Positions 9,465 to 19,366 of a stretch of DNA of 64,000 nucleotides are shown here, piece after piece; the stretch's first letter is position 1; every line of letters starts with the position of its first letter. The notes under the pieces are model-generated. The model saw only the letters and a program-made list of their open reading frames with translations. It searched no databases and was not told where the DNA came from. Both the position numbers and the translations under genes were made by a program. The stretch comes from Buchnera aphidicola (Nurudea yanoniella) (GTDB taxonomy: Bacteria; Pseudomonadota; Gammaproteobacteria; Enterobacterales; Enterobacteriaceae), in the NCBI GenBank assembly GCA_039829995.1, contig CP140036.1, positions 248,001-312,000 on the forward strand, read 5' to 3'.

Positions 9465-11550
9465 AATTTCATTATTATCTAATTTTTTAAAACAATTAAA
9501 ATCTATTCAATGGCAAATATTATCTGGTCCTATTTTAATTTTAGTTATTTTATCAATGATGGTTTTACCATTAGCTCCATTTATTTTAGATTTATTGTTT
9601 ACTTTTAATATTGCTCTTTCAATTGTAATATTATTAGTTTCAATGTTTACTATTCATACACTAGAATTTACTTCTTTTCCTATAGTTTTATTGTTTTCTA
9701 CGTTATTACGTTTAGCATTAAATATCGCATCTACAAGAATTATTTTGCTGTATGGACATATGGGATCTTATTCTGCTGGAAATGTTATACAAGCTTTTGG
9801 GCATTTTTTGGTAGGTGGAAATTTTGCTATAGGAATTGTTGTATTTATAATTTTAGTTATTATAAATTTTATGGTAATTACTAAAGGAGCAGGACGTATA
9901 GCAGAAGTAGGTGCTAGATTTATATTAGATGGTATGCCAGGAAAACAAATGGCTATTGATGCTGATTTGAATGCTGGATTAATTGGAGAAAAACAAGCAA
10001 AAAAACGTCGATTAGAAATTACGCAAGAAGCAGATTTCTATGGTTCTATGGATGGAGCAAGTAAATTTGTTAGAGGTGATGCTATTGCTGGGATATTAAT
10101 AATGGGGGTAAATATTATTGGTGGACTTATTGTTGGAATGCTTCAACATGGTATGTTATTTTCTAAGGCAGCAGAAGTATATACTATATTAACTATAGGA
10201 GATGGATTAGTAGCTCAAATTCCTGCTTTAGTAATTTCTACAGCTTCAGGTGTTATTGTTACACGCGTAAGTACAGAACAAAATGTAAGCGAACAAATGA
10301 TTAGTCAATTATTTTATAATCCGAGAGTAGTATTGTTGAGCGGGATTGTTTTAGGAATTCTTGGATTAGTTCCTGGAATGCCAAATATAATATTTTTGTT
10401 GTTTACCAGTGTGTTATTTATTTTGTCTTGGTATTTATATAGAAACCCTGTACAGATTAAATCTTTTTCTATAGATAAAAATAATAAAGGTTCTTTTAAT
10501 GATATTCAAGATGCTACTTGGAATGATGTACAATTAGAAGATTCTATAGGAATTGAATTAGGATATGAACTTATTTCTATGGTTCATAGTAAATTAGAAG
10601 ATAATTTATTAAATAATATTAGAAGTGTGCGAAAAAAATGTGCTAAAGAAATTGGATTTTTGCCTCCATTAATTCATATTAGAAATAATGTTCATTTGCC
10701 TCATGATACATATCGTATATTGATTAAAGGAATCGAAATAGGAAAAGGAATAGTTAAGCGTAATAAATTTTTAGCTATTGATGCAAAAAACGTATTAGAT
10801 AAACTTTCAGGTGAAGAAACTATAGAGCCTACTTTTCATTTTAAAGCATTTTGGATTAATAGTTCTTTGGTTCATTATGCAAAAAGTATAGGTTATAATG
10901 TAGTTCAAGATTATACTATTATTCCTACTCATTTAAATAAGATCGTTTTAGACAATACTAGTAAATTATTCGGGAGACAAGAAGCTCAGCAATTATTAGA
11001 TTATGTCGAAAAATATTTTCCAAAGTTAACCGAAGATTTAGTTCCAAACACGATTAGTTTAACGACTTTTCATAAAGTCATTCAAAATTTATTACTTGAA
11101 CATATTCCTATTCGTGATATGCAAACTATTTTAGAAACTTTGATAATTCATTCTTCTTTTCATAAGGATGATATATCAGAGTTGACTAGTTTAGTGCGAA
11201 TTTCTTTGCAAAAACTTATTGTTCAAAAATTTTTTAAAAATAATGAAATTAAAGTAATAAGATTGGGTGTTAAATTAGAAAGTATATTATTTCAGACATT
11301 GCAAAATAAAGACAATAATGGTGGAGTATTAGAACCTGGTTTATATAAATATTTTTTGAAAGAATTACAAAAAAATATTCATGATCAAAATTTATTACAT
11401 AATAAAACAATACTTTTAGTGAATCATAAATTACGGATGTATTTAGCAAAGATGTTGATAAAAATATTTCCAGATTTAATAATCTTATCTAATTTAGAAT
11501 TAGAAGAACATGATAAGAAGATACACGTTATTAGTATTTTAGGAGCATAA
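9457..11550 (+). CDS. flhA: Flagellar type III export protein FlhA
   Basis: FlhA forms the nonameric export ring of the flagellar type III apparatus. It has about eight N-terminal membrane segments (roughly residues 20-330) and a large cytoplasmic domain. The FHIPEP-family signature, around MVITKGAGRIAEVGARF and LDGMPGKQMAIDADLNAG, is clear. At 697 residues it is close to E. coli's 692. The start ATG lies inside the end of flhB (8-base overlap). No other flagellar gene is in this window. A hairpin with a T-run follows at 11610. Confidence 0.97.
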   Translation: MTKISLLSNFLKQLKSIQWQILSGPILILVILSMMVLPLAPFILDLLFTFNIALSIVILLVSMFTIHTLEFTSFPIVLLFSTLLRLALNIASTRIILLYGHMGSYSAGNVIQAFGHFLVGGNFAIGIVVFIILVIINFMVITKGAGRIAEVGARFILDGMPGKQMAIDADLNAGLIGEKQAKKRRLEITQEADFYGSMDGASKFVRGDAIAGILIMGVNIIGGLIVGMLQHGMLFSKAAEVYTILTIGDGLVAQIPALVISTASGVIVTRVSTEQNVSEQMISQLFYNPRVVLLSGIVLGILGLVPGMPNIIFLLFTSVLFILSWYLYRNPVQIKSFSIDKNNKGSFNDIQDATWNDVQLEDSIGIELGYELISMVHSKLEDNLLNNIRSVRKKCAKEIGFLPPLIHIRNNVHLPHDTYRILIKGIEIGKGIVKRNKFLAIDAKNVLDKLSGEETIEPTFHFKAFWINSSLVHYAKSIGYNVVQDYTIIPTHLNKIVLDNTSKLFGRQEAQQLLDYVEKYFPKLTEDLVPNTISLTTFHKVIQNLLLEHIPIRDMQTILETLIIHSSFHKDDISELTSLVRISLQKLIVQKFFKNNEIKVIRLGVKLESILFQTLQNKDNNGGVLEPGLYKYFLKELQKNIHDQNLLHNKTILLVNHKLRMYLAKMLIKIFPDLIILSNLELEEHDKKIHVISILGA

Positions 11551-11609
11551 TTGAAATGTATTTTATACTATGTATTAAAAAAATTGAATTTTCATTTTAT
11601 ATATTTCAT

Positions 11610-11642
11610 TGATATATATTTTTAAATTTATATATCATTTTT
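11610..11642 (+). terminator. Terminator-like hairpin after flhA
   Basis: A 9-bp perfect inverted repeat (TGATATATA at 11610-11618 with TATATATCA at 11629-11637) has a 10-base A/T loop and is followed by T5. It sits in the convergent gap between flhA and argS. It is all A/T apart from one G-C pair, so confidence is modest. Confidence 0.4.
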
Positions 11643-11731
11643 GATATGCAAAAAATTTTTTATTAAAATATTTTAATTTTTATACAAATTTTAAAATAGT
11701 TTATATATTTTACTTAAAAATCATTATTTTT

Positions 11732-13456
11732 TTACATGTAATTTATTGTTGATATTCCAATAATATTTAATCCTTTTTTGAGTGTTCTTGCAGTCAAAAA
11801 AGCTAATATTAGTCTACTACAACGTATTTCAGTATTTTTAGAGAACAAAATAGAACATTTTTCATAGAATTGTGAAAAAAGTGTTGAAAGTTGATATAAA
11901 TATAGACAGAGTATATGAGGCATTCCTTTATTGGCGGTGTCCGTAATTATTTCTTCGAATTCTAGTAATTTTATTCCAAGTTGGTTTTCAAATTTATTTT
12001 TTAACTGTATTTTTCCTTGTAAATTTATCATAGATACATTTAGTTTTCTAAAAATTGATAGTATTCTAGTGTATGCATATTGCATGTAAGGTGCTGTATT
12101 TCCGCTAAACGATAATATTTTATTCCAATTAAATACATAATTGGTTGTTCTATTCTTAGATAAATCGAAATATTTTATTGCTCCAATTCCTATTCTTTTA
12201 GCTAAAAAATCTAATCTTTTTTGTGATATTTTAGTATTTTTTTTTGTTGCAATAATAGTTTTAGCTTTTTTTATTGCCTTTTCAAGTAAAGAAGACAGTT
12301 TTATATTATTTCCAGATCGTGTTTTAAAGGGATGATTATCTTCAGATAATATCATTCCGAACATATGATGTTCTATTTTTAAATAATTAGGAATATATCC
12401 TGCTTTTTTCCCTATTTCTATAATCTGCATAAAATGTTTATTTTGTCTTATGTCAGTATAATATATTATTTTGTCAGCATGAAGAGTTTCACATCGATAC
12501 TTTAAACATGCTAAATCAATAGTAGAATATAGAAATCCTCCATCTTTTTTTTGAATAATTACTCCCATTGGATTTCCATCTCTATTTTTAAAATTATTTA
12601 AAAAAACTATTATTGAACCATGATATTCCACGGCTATTTTTTTTTCTTTTAGATCATTTACAATATTAAATAACATTTTTCTATAAAAACTTTCCCCCAT
12701 AATATTTTTATTAGTTAAAGTTACATTTAAATTTTTATAGATTTTTCCGTTTTTTTTAATAGTAGTATTGACAATTTTTTTCCAAATTTTCATACAAGAT
12801 TTATCTTCAGATTGTAATTTTTTAGTGTAAAGTTTGACTTTATTCGAAAATAGTTTATCATTATCATATTTAATTTTTGCTTTTTGATAAATTTCATTAT
12901 AATTTTTGAACGTTTCAGGATTAGCTTTATATTGTTTTAGATATGCTATTATCATTCCAAATTGCATACCCCAATCTCCAATATGATTTGCTCTTATAAC
13001 GTTATGCCCAAGAAATTCCATAATTCTTGCAGTAGCATCTCCTAATATAGTTGAGCGAAGATGTCCTACATGCATTTCTTTTGCTACGTTTGGAGATGAA
13101 TAATCTATAATAATATTTTTTTTCTTAACATAATTGACATCTAATCTTGCTGATTTTATTTTTTTTTCTAGTTTTTTTTCTACCCATAGCATATTTAAAA
13201 AAATACTAATAAAACCGGGTTGAGAAACTAAAACTTTTTTATACATGTTATGTATACGTATTTTTGAAGATACTTTATTAGCTAAATTGAAAGAATTAAT
13301 ATTTAATTCCTTTGCTATTTTTATCAATCCATCAATTTGATAATTCCATGGTTTTTTTTGACCAGTATTATTAATCACAATATATTTTATATTTTTTATT
13401 CCTAAACTTATTAATGCTTGAGAAGTATGTTTTTTTAGTATTAACTTTATATTCAT
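11732..13456 (-). CDS. argS: Arginyl-tRNA synthetase
   Basis: This class I synthetase charges tRNA-Arg. An in-frame ATG at 13486 would add ten residues, but the ATG at 13456 (MNIKLILKKHTSQAL) aligns with the E. coli start MNIQALLSEKVRQAM and is preferred, giving 574 residues (E. coli 577). The HIGH-class motif is HVGHLRST at residues 129-136. As in E. coli, the KMSK loop is non-canonical (HPFKTRSGN). The C-terminal anticodon-binding segment with NTAPYMQYAYTR is complete. The gene is transcribed away from the 16S operon and shares a roughly 350-base divergent control region with it. Confidence 0.97.
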   Translation of the reverse strand: MNIKLILKKHTSQALISLGIKNIKYIVINNTGQKKPWNYQIDGLIKIAKELNINSFNLANKVSSKIRIHNMYKKVLVSQPGFISIFLNMLWVEKKLEKKIKSARLDVNYVKKKNIIIDYSSPNVAKEMHVGHLRSTILGDATARIMEFLGHNVIRANHIGDWGMQFGMIIAYLKQYKANPETFKNYNEIYQKAKIKYDNDKLFSNKVKLYTKKLQSEDKSCMKIWKKIVNTTIKKNGKIYKNLNVTLTNKNIMGESFYRKMLFNIVNDLKEKKIAVEYHGSIIVFLNNFKNRDGNPMGVIIQKKDGGFLYSTIDLACLKYRCETLHADKIIYYTDIRQNKHFMQIIEIGKKAGYIPNYLKIEHHMFGMILSEDNHPFKTRSGNNIKLSSLLEKAIKKAKTIIATKKNTKISQKRLDFLAKRIGIGAIKYFDLSKNRTTNYVFNWNKILSFSGNTAPYMQYAYTRILSIFRKLNVSMINLQGKIQLKNKFENQLGIKLLEFEEIITDTANKGMPHILCLYLYQLSTLFSQFYEKCSILFSKNTEIRCSRLILAFLTARTLKKGLNIIGISTINYM

Positions 13457-13651
13457 ATTTTGGTTTCTTATATAATCTATATTCAATAATATTAGTTTTT
13501 ATCAATTTAGTATATTTATAATAAGTTATAATGAATTTTCAAATTATGCAATTTTAAAATTCATTATATAAGGACAAATATTTATAATTTTTTATATTAG
13601 TCTAAATTTTAGTAATTTTATATATAAATTTGAAATTTGTTTTCAAAAGAG

Positions 13652-13680
13652 TTGACAAAAAAGATAAAAAATGCAATTAT
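13652..13680 (+). promoter_or_regulatory. Probable 16S rRNA operon promoter
   Basis: A perfect -35 box TTGACA (13652-13657) is followed after 17 bases by AATTAT (13675-13680), a four-of-six match to the -10 consensus. It lies about 130 bases upstream of mature 16S and just before boxA, as in E. coli rrn leaders. Only one promoter is recognisable, with no second P1/P2-like copy. Confidence 0.6.
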
Positions 13681-13699
13681 GTAAAAAGTTCAAAAATAA

Positions 13700-13711
13700 T
13701 GTTCTTTAAAA
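13700..13711 (+). promoter_or_regulatory. boxA antitermination site in the 16S leader
   Basis: TGTTCTTTAAAA closely matches E. coli rrn boxA (TGCTCTTTAACA). As in E. coli, it is followed by TATCAGA and then GTGTGGGCAC (13728-13737). In E. coli, boxA RNA loads NusB/NusE and SuhB for rRNA antitermination and folding. A suhB gene is present at 49.6-50.4 kb. Confidence 0.8.
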
Positions 13712-13717
13712 ATATAT

Positions 13718-13738
13718 CAGAAAATTTGTGTGGGCACG
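13718..13738 (+). other. 5' arm of the 16S RNase III processing stem
   Basis: Bases 13718-13738 pair with 15393-15413 on the far side of the 16S gene. The match is 21 bp with one G-U pair, extendable by two more pairs outward. This is the classical long stem that RNase III cuts to release pre-16S. The enzyme gene (rnc) is at 22.2-22.9 kb. Confidence 0.85.
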
Positions 13739-13808
13739 CCAAAAATTTAAGAATGAATTATTTAATATTTTACTTATGTAAAATAATTTTATTTTTATAA
13801 ATGAATTT

Positions 13809-15370
<1,562 letters not shown>

Positions 15371-15392
15371 CAAATAATTCTTAATTTTAGGT

Positions 15393-15413
15393 CGTGTCCA
15401 CACAAATTTTCTG
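15393..15413 (+). other. 3' arm of the 16S RNase III processing stem
   Basis: This segment complements 13718-13738 over 21 bp with one G-U pair. It lies 22 bases after the 16S 3' end and 14 bases before tRNA-Ile. Confidence 0.85.
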
Positions 15414-15427
15414 GTTGCTTTTAAAGC

Positions 15428-15501
15428 AGGCTTGTAGCTCAGCTGGTTAGAGCACACCCCTGATAAGGGTGAGGTCGGTGGTTCAATTCCACTCAGGCCT
15501 A
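15428..15501 (+). tRNA. tRNA-Ile (GAT anticodon)
   Basis: A complete 74-nt cloverleaf, almost identical to E. coli tRNA-Ile(GAU). The acceptor AGGCTTG pairs with the CAGGCCT side and discriminator A. The anticodon GAT is at 15462-15464 and the T-arm is GGTTCAATTCC. No CCA is encoded, so the CCA end must be added enzymatically. It is co-transcribed behind 16S, as in E. coli rrn operons of the Ile-Ala type. Confidence 0.97.
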
Positions 15502-15529
15502 TTATTTCATTAAATAATAATTGTTTTTC

Positions 15530-15602
15530 GGGGCTGTAGCTCAGATGGGAGAGCGCCTGCCTTGCACGCAGGAGGTCAGCGGTTCGACCCCGCTTAGCTC
15601 CA
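15530..15602 (+). tRNA. tRNA-Ala (TGC anticodon)
   Basis: A complete 73-nt cloverleaf. The acceptor starts GGGGCTG, the D-arm is AGCTCAGATGGGAGAGC, the anticodon TGC is at 15563-15565, and the T-arm is GGTTCGACCCC. The discriminator A is at 15602 and no CCA is encoded. It is 28 bases after tRNA-Ile and ends only 3 bases before the convergent gloB stop codon. No terminator separates them, so read-through antisense into gloB is likely. Confidence 0.97.
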
Positions 15603-15605
15603 TAT

Positions 15606-16367
15606 TCATTTTTGAAATTCCTCTTTCATTTTTCTTAACTTAGACAAAATATTTAATTCAAATGTTAAGTCTTTATGAATTTTTGTAGATTTCTTGACAA
15701 AATTTTTATTTAGATTTAAAAATGGATTTATTTCTTTTTCTATTTTAAGAGTACTGGGTAGAGTAACTTTATTTTTCATGCGAAGATTTTGAACATTTTT
15801 AAAAAATTTAGATATTTTTTTGTTTTTAGGATACATAGAATTAGAAAACTTTAAGTTATTTAATGTATATTCATGAGACGGATAAATTAAAGTATTTTGA
15901 GGTAAACGTGTAATTTTTTTTAATGAAATATACATTTTTATAAGCATTCCATTTTCTATTTTCCCACATCCTCCGGAAAATAATACATCTCCACAAAATA
16001 AATGAGGTTTTTTATAAAAAGAAATATGATTAGATGTATGACCTGGAGTTGAAATGATTTTAAATTTGTAATTTAATATAGTAATATAACTATTTTTTTT
16101 CAAAATTTTATCTGTTCTAAGTTTCATTGCTTCTTTTGGTCCAAATACGTATAATTTAGGATATAGTTTTAATAATTTTTTTATACCTCCAATATGATCT
16201 TTGTGGTAGTGTGTAAGTAAAATAGCTACTGGATGTAAATTATATTTCTTGAGAGCATTTAAAATTGGAACATCATCACCTGGATCAATAATAATACAAC
16301 AATTATTATTATTTATAATTATCCAGACATAGTTATCGCAAAATATTGGAATAATTTTAATTTTCAT
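15606..16367 (-). CDS. gloB: Hydroxyacylglutathione hydrolase (glyoxalase II)
   Basis: This enzyme hydrolyses S-lactoylglutathione to lactate and glutathione, the second step of methylglyoxal detoxification. It has a metallo-beta-lactamase fold with the THYHKDHIGG dinuclear metal motif. Further metal ligands are in TPGHTSNH, LFCGDVLF and PSHEYT, so the active site is complete. At 253 residues it matches E. coli (251). The gene is upstream-adjacent to rnhA on the same strand, 82 bases away, in the E. coli gloB-rnhA-dnaQ neighbourhood (mltD and yafS are missing). The C-terminal substrate-binding part is Lys-rich but full length. Confidence 0.96.
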   Translation of the reverse strand: MKIKIIPIFCDNYVWIIINNNNCCIIIDPGDDVPILNALKKYNLHPVAILLTHYHKDHIGGIKKLLKLYPKLYVFGPKEAMKLRTDKILKKNSYITILNYKFKIISTPGHTSNHISFYKKPHLFCGDVLFSGGCGKIENGMLIKMYISLKKITRLPQNTLIYPSHEYTLNNLKFSNSMYPKNKKISKFFKNVQNLRMKNKVTLPSTLKIEKEINPFLNLNKNFVKKSTKIHKDLTFELNILSKLRKMKEEFQK

Positions 16368-16449
16368 ATTTATATTTATATTAATATTCTATATTTTATT
16401 AAAATAATTTTATTATTCAATTAAATTGAAATATGATACATTCATAATA

Positions 16450-16911
16450 TTAGGGTATATAACCAATATCTTTAAAAGTAGGGTGTTTTGCAGAATATTG
16501 AGCTAAAGTATTACATTTTTCATTTTCTACATGTCCTGAATGACTTTTTATCCATTTCCAAGTGATATTGTGAAATTTTGAAATGTAATTTAATCGCATC
16601 CATAAATCAATATTTTTGACTTTTTTGTTGCGCGAAGTTTTCCAATTGTTTAATTTCCATTGTTTTATCCACGATACAATTCCGTTTTTTACGTATTGGC
16701 TATCGATTATAACTTTTATTATATATGATTTTTTAAGTTTTTCTAAAGCAATTATAACTCCCATTAATTCCATCCTATTGTTTGTAGTTTGATAAAATCC
16801 TGAGCTAATTATTAATTCATGGGATTTATATTTAATTATTGAACTATATCCACCTGGGCCAGGATTTCCTAAACAAGATCCATCTGAAAATACTTTAATA
16901 TATTGCGACAT
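16450..16911 (-). CDS. rnhA: Ribonuclease HI with Asn at catalytic position 134
   Basis: RNase HI degrades RNA in RNA-DNA hybrids (R-loops, primers). The alignment with E. coli is gapless through the active site: D10 (FSDGSCLGNPGPGG), E48 (NRMELM), D70 (IIDSQYV) and H124 (SHSGH) are all in place. The fourth carboxylate, D134, is Asn (ENEKCNTLAQ; codon AAT on the coding strand). Length is 153 residues (E. coli 155). It is divergent from dnaQ across a 27-base gap, as in E. coli, so their promoters must overlap or lie within each other's genes. Confidence 0.96.
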   Translation of the reverse strand: MSQYIKVFSDGSCLGNPGPGGYSSIIKYKSHELIISSGFYQTTNNRMELMGVIIALEKLKKSYIIKVIIDSQYVKNGIVSWIKQWKLNNWKTSRNKKVKNIDLWMRLNYISKFHNITWKWIKSHSGHVENEKCNTLAQYSAKHPTFKDIGYIP

Positions 16912-16938
16912 AATTTTTTTCCCGTATAATTATAATAT

Positions 16939-17673
16939 ATGAAACATAAAAAGCTTGAAAAAAGAACAATTGTTTTAGATACTGAAACAACTGGAATGAA
17001 CCGCATAGGATGTTTTTATAAAACTCATAGAATCATAGAAATAGGAGCGGTAGAAATTGTTGATAACTGTATTATAGAAAAAAATTTTCATTCATATATT
17101 TGTCCTGATAGATTAATTGATCGAGATGCTTTTAAAATTCACGGCATTTCTAATAACTTTTTATTAGATAAACCTAAATTTTTTGAAATAGCTCCTGATT
17201 TTTTAAAATATGTAAAAGATTCTGAACTAATAATTCATAATTCTAAATTTGATATAAGTTTTATTAATTATGAATTAAGTATGTTAAATTTAAATACAAA
17301 AAATATTTTGGATATTTGTAATGTTATTGATACTTTAGAAATAGCACGTAAAATATTTCCAGGCAAGAAAAATACTTTAGATGCTTTGTGTTTGCGATAT
17401 AAAATTCATACGAATAACAGAAATATTCATAGTGCTATTTATGATGCTAAACTATTAGCTAAAGTATATATTTTTATGAAAAATCGTCAAGAATCTTTAC
17501 CTTTTTTAAGTACTAATCATCATCTATATCATAAAAAAAGAAAGTGCAATGTCTTAAAAAAATTTAAATTAAAGTCTAAATTTGCAAAAAATTGTGATAT
17601 TATTTTACATGAGAAATATTTACAAAAAATGATAAAAAAAACAGGAAAATGTATATGGATGAATAAAAAGTAA
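16939..17673 (+). CDS. dnaQ: DNA polymerase III epsilon subunit (3'-5' proofreading exonuclease)
   Basis: This is the proofreading subunit of the replicative polymerase and binds alpha (DnaE, this window). The DEDDh exonuclease motifs are intact: Exo I D14/E16 in LDTETTG, Exo II HNSKFDISFINYE, and Exo III H164 and D169 in IHSAIYDA. A likely clamp-binding peptide QESLPF lies after the exonuclease domain at the position of the E. coli clamp motif. At 244 residues (E. coli 243) the alpha-binding tail is present. The first ATG matches the family start. tRNA-Asp follows, as in E. coli (dnaQ-aspV). Confidence 0.96.
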   Translation: MKHKKLEKRTIVLDTETTGMNRIGCFYKTHRIIEIGAVEIVDNCIIEKNFHSYICPDRLIDRDAFKIHGISNNFLLDKPKFFEIAPDFLKYVKDSELIIHNSKFDISFINYELSMLNLNTKNILDICNVIDTLEIARKIFPGKKNTLDALCLRYKIHTNNRNIHSAIYDAKLLAKVYIFMKNRQESLPFLSTNHHLYHKKRKCNVLKKFKLKSKFAKNCDIILHEKYLQKMIKKTGKCIWMNKK

Positions 17674-17686
17674 AAATTAAACTGTA

Positions 17687-17715
17687 TTGACAAAGATATA
17701 ATTAAATCATATAAT
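17687..17715 (+). promoter_or_regulatory. Consensus sigma-70 promoter for tRNA-Asp
   Basis: A perfect TTGACA (17687-17692) and a perfect TATAAT (17710-17715) are separated by the ideal 17 bases. The tRNA begins 24 bases after the -10 box. It starts 13 bases after the dnaQ stop, so tRNA-Asp has its own strong promoter. Confidence 0.85.
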
Positions 17716-17739
17716 CTAATAAAAAATTTATGAATGTAT

Positions 17740-17813
17740 GGTGCGGTAGTTCAGTAGGTTAGAATATCGGCTTGTCACGCCGGAGGTCACGGGTTCGAGC
17801 CCCGTCCGCACCG
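17740..17813 (+). tRNA. tRNA-Asp (GTC anticodon)
   Basis: A complete 74-nt cloverleaf. The acceptor GGTGCGG pairs with CCGCACC, the discriminator is G, the anticodon GTC is at 17774-17776, and the T-arm is GGGTTCGAGCCCC. No CCA is encoded. The tRNA is followed at once by GTTTTTT, which may serve as the termination tract. Confidence 0.97.
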
Positions 17814-18151
17814 GTTTTTTAACGAGTTTTTAAAAATTTATAATATATTTTCTCTCCTTAATAATTTTTATATAAAATTTTAATTCAAAAAATTAAAACT
17901 GTTAAAAATTTTTATTTAAAAGTTCAACAATGTAAAAATGTGAATTTTTTAAATAATTGATTTTTTAAAAAATAAAAATAAAAATCTCTTTTTAAAAACT
18001 TATATTTTAAATATATCATGTCTTGTATTTTTTGTATTTCATATTATTTAATTTTATTTCAAACATATTTAAAAAATAATTTTAGCATAAATTTTGTGAT
18101 TTTTTGTTTAATTAAAAAGATTATACAGAATTGCATTATTGTAGGTTTTAT
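17814..18151. other. Gene-free A/T-rich gap
   Basis: This gap between tRNA-Asp and gpt starts with a T6 tract and contains long A/T homopolymers. A weak SD (TAGG) immediately precedes gpt. No gene remnant or strong hairpin was recognised. Confidence 0.6.
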
Positions 18152-18622
18152 ATGAGTAAGAAATACATTGTTACTTGGGATATGCTACAAATTTATGCTA
18201 GAAAATTAGCTTGTAAATTGCTTCCAGTGACGCAATGGGAAGGTATCATTGCAGTTAGTAGGGGAGGGTTAATTCCATCAGCATTATTAGCAAGAGAATT
18301 AAACATTAGATTTATAGATACTATATGTATATCTAGTTATGATCACAATAATTTGCGTGATTTAAGAATTTTAAAATATGCTTCGAAACAAGAAATTAAC
18401 GAATCTAAAATTATTGTAGTTGACGATTTAGTAGATACAGGAGGAACAGGTCAAGTAATTCGTCATATATATCCTAAAGCTACTTTTGTAGCTATTTTTT
18501 CTAAGCCAATGGGAAGGCTATTAGTAGATAAATATGTTATAGATATTCCCCAGAAAGTTTGGATTGAACAGCCATGGGACATGGGAATTTCTTATAAATC
18601 CCCATTAGTACAAGATTTTTAA
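18152..18622 (+). CDS. gpt: Xanthine-guanine phosphoribosyltransferase
   Basis: This enzyme salvages guanine and xanthine to GMP and XMP using PRPP. The ATG at 18152 gives MSKKYIVTWDMLQIYARKLA, matching the E. coli start. An upstream in-frame start (18131) would add seven unrelated residues. The PRPP loop VVDDLVDTGGTG is intact, as is the substrate region KVWIEQPWDMG. The product is 156 residues (E. coli 152). An AGG Shine-Dalgarno lies about 6 bases upstream. The gene is flanked by non-coding A/T and is probably monocistronic. Confidence 0.96.
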   Translation: MSKKYIVTWDMLQIYARKLACKLLPVTQWEGIIAVSRGGLIPSALLARELNIRFIDTICISSYDHNNLRDLRILKYASKQEINESKIIVVDDLVDTGGTGQVIRHIYPKATFVAIFSKPMGRLLVDKYVIDIPQKVWIEQPWDMGISYKSPLVQDF

Positions 18623-18723
18623 AAGTTTTGATATGTATTTTTATCATTACATAAGAATGTTATTTTAAATAATTCAAAAAATTTTAAGTATAAAAAGAAA
18701 TGCTTTATTTTTGGAGTATTGAT

Positions 18724-19278
18724 ATGAACGATAAATCATTAGATAACGATAATTTTTTTAATAATGTTAGTAAAAAACGTGATGATGTAACTTCAAAGGA
18801 AAAAATAAGTTCAGAGAAAATTAATATTCTTAACAAAGAATTAAAGATCTTGGAAGAAAAAATTTCAAACAAAAAATTATTATCAAAAGAAAAAATAAAA
18901 TTATATCGGAATAGAGCAAACAAAGAAATTGAAAATGCTTATAAATTTTCTTTAAATGATTTTATTAGTGCATTACTTCCTGTTGTTGATAATGTTGAAT
19001 GCTCATTAAATTTGCTTAAAGAAAATGATACATCGTTAGATTCCATATGTGTAAAATTGGAAAATATATTAAGTGATTTTTTGAAATTATTAAAAAAATG
19101 TGGTTTAAAAACAATATATAAATCGAACATTCCATTCAATCCTGATGTACATCAGGCTATGGCTACACAGCATTCTAAAAATATAGAAGAAAACCATATT
19201 ATTTCGGTTATGCAAAAAGGTTATTTGTTGAATGGCAGGTTATTACGTCCAGCAATGGTGATAGTTTCTAAACTATAA
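18724..19278 (+). CDS. grpE: Nucleotide exchange factor GrpE
   Basis: GrpE releases ADP from DnaK. The start at 18724 is chosen because GGAG sits 7 bases upstream; an earlier in-frame start at 18700 lacks this. Residues about 20-80 form a charged coiled-coil helix. The C-terminal beta domain is recognisable by LLPVVDNVE, FNPDVHQAMA and GYLLNGRLLRPAMVIVSK. The product is 184 residues (E. coli 197), with a shortened disordered N-terminus. No clear sigma-32 promoter (CTTGAA/CCCCAT) was found upstream. Confidence 0.95.
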   Translation: MNDKSLDNDNFFNNVSKKRDDVTSKEKISSEKINILNKELKILEEKISNKKLLSKEKIKLYRNRANKEIENAYKFSLNDFISALLPVVDNVECSLNLLKENDTSLDSICVKLENILSDFLKLLKKCGLKTIYKSNIPFNPDVHQAMATQHSKNIEENHIISVMQKGYLLNGRLLRPAMVIVSKL

Positions 19279-19319
19279 AATATAGTAAACTTTTAAAATA
19301 ATTCGACTTTTTATTATTC

Positions 19320-19366
19320 TCTTGCAGAAAACGCAGTTTTTTTATCACATGTTTTGTTCTGCAAGA
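19320..19366. terminator. 10-bp inverted repeat between convergent grpE and rnfH
   Basis: TCTTGCAGAA (19320-19329) is exactly complementary to TTCTGCAAGA (19357-19366), around a 27-base loop containing T7. With four G-C pairs it stands out in this A/T background. It lies in the middle of a convergent gap, so a bidirectional terminator is the likely role, although the loop is long. Confidence 0.45.

Noticed and set aside
18623..18723. Sigma-32 heat-shock promoter for grpE
   Set aside because: No CTTGAA/CCCCAT pair at acceptable spacing.
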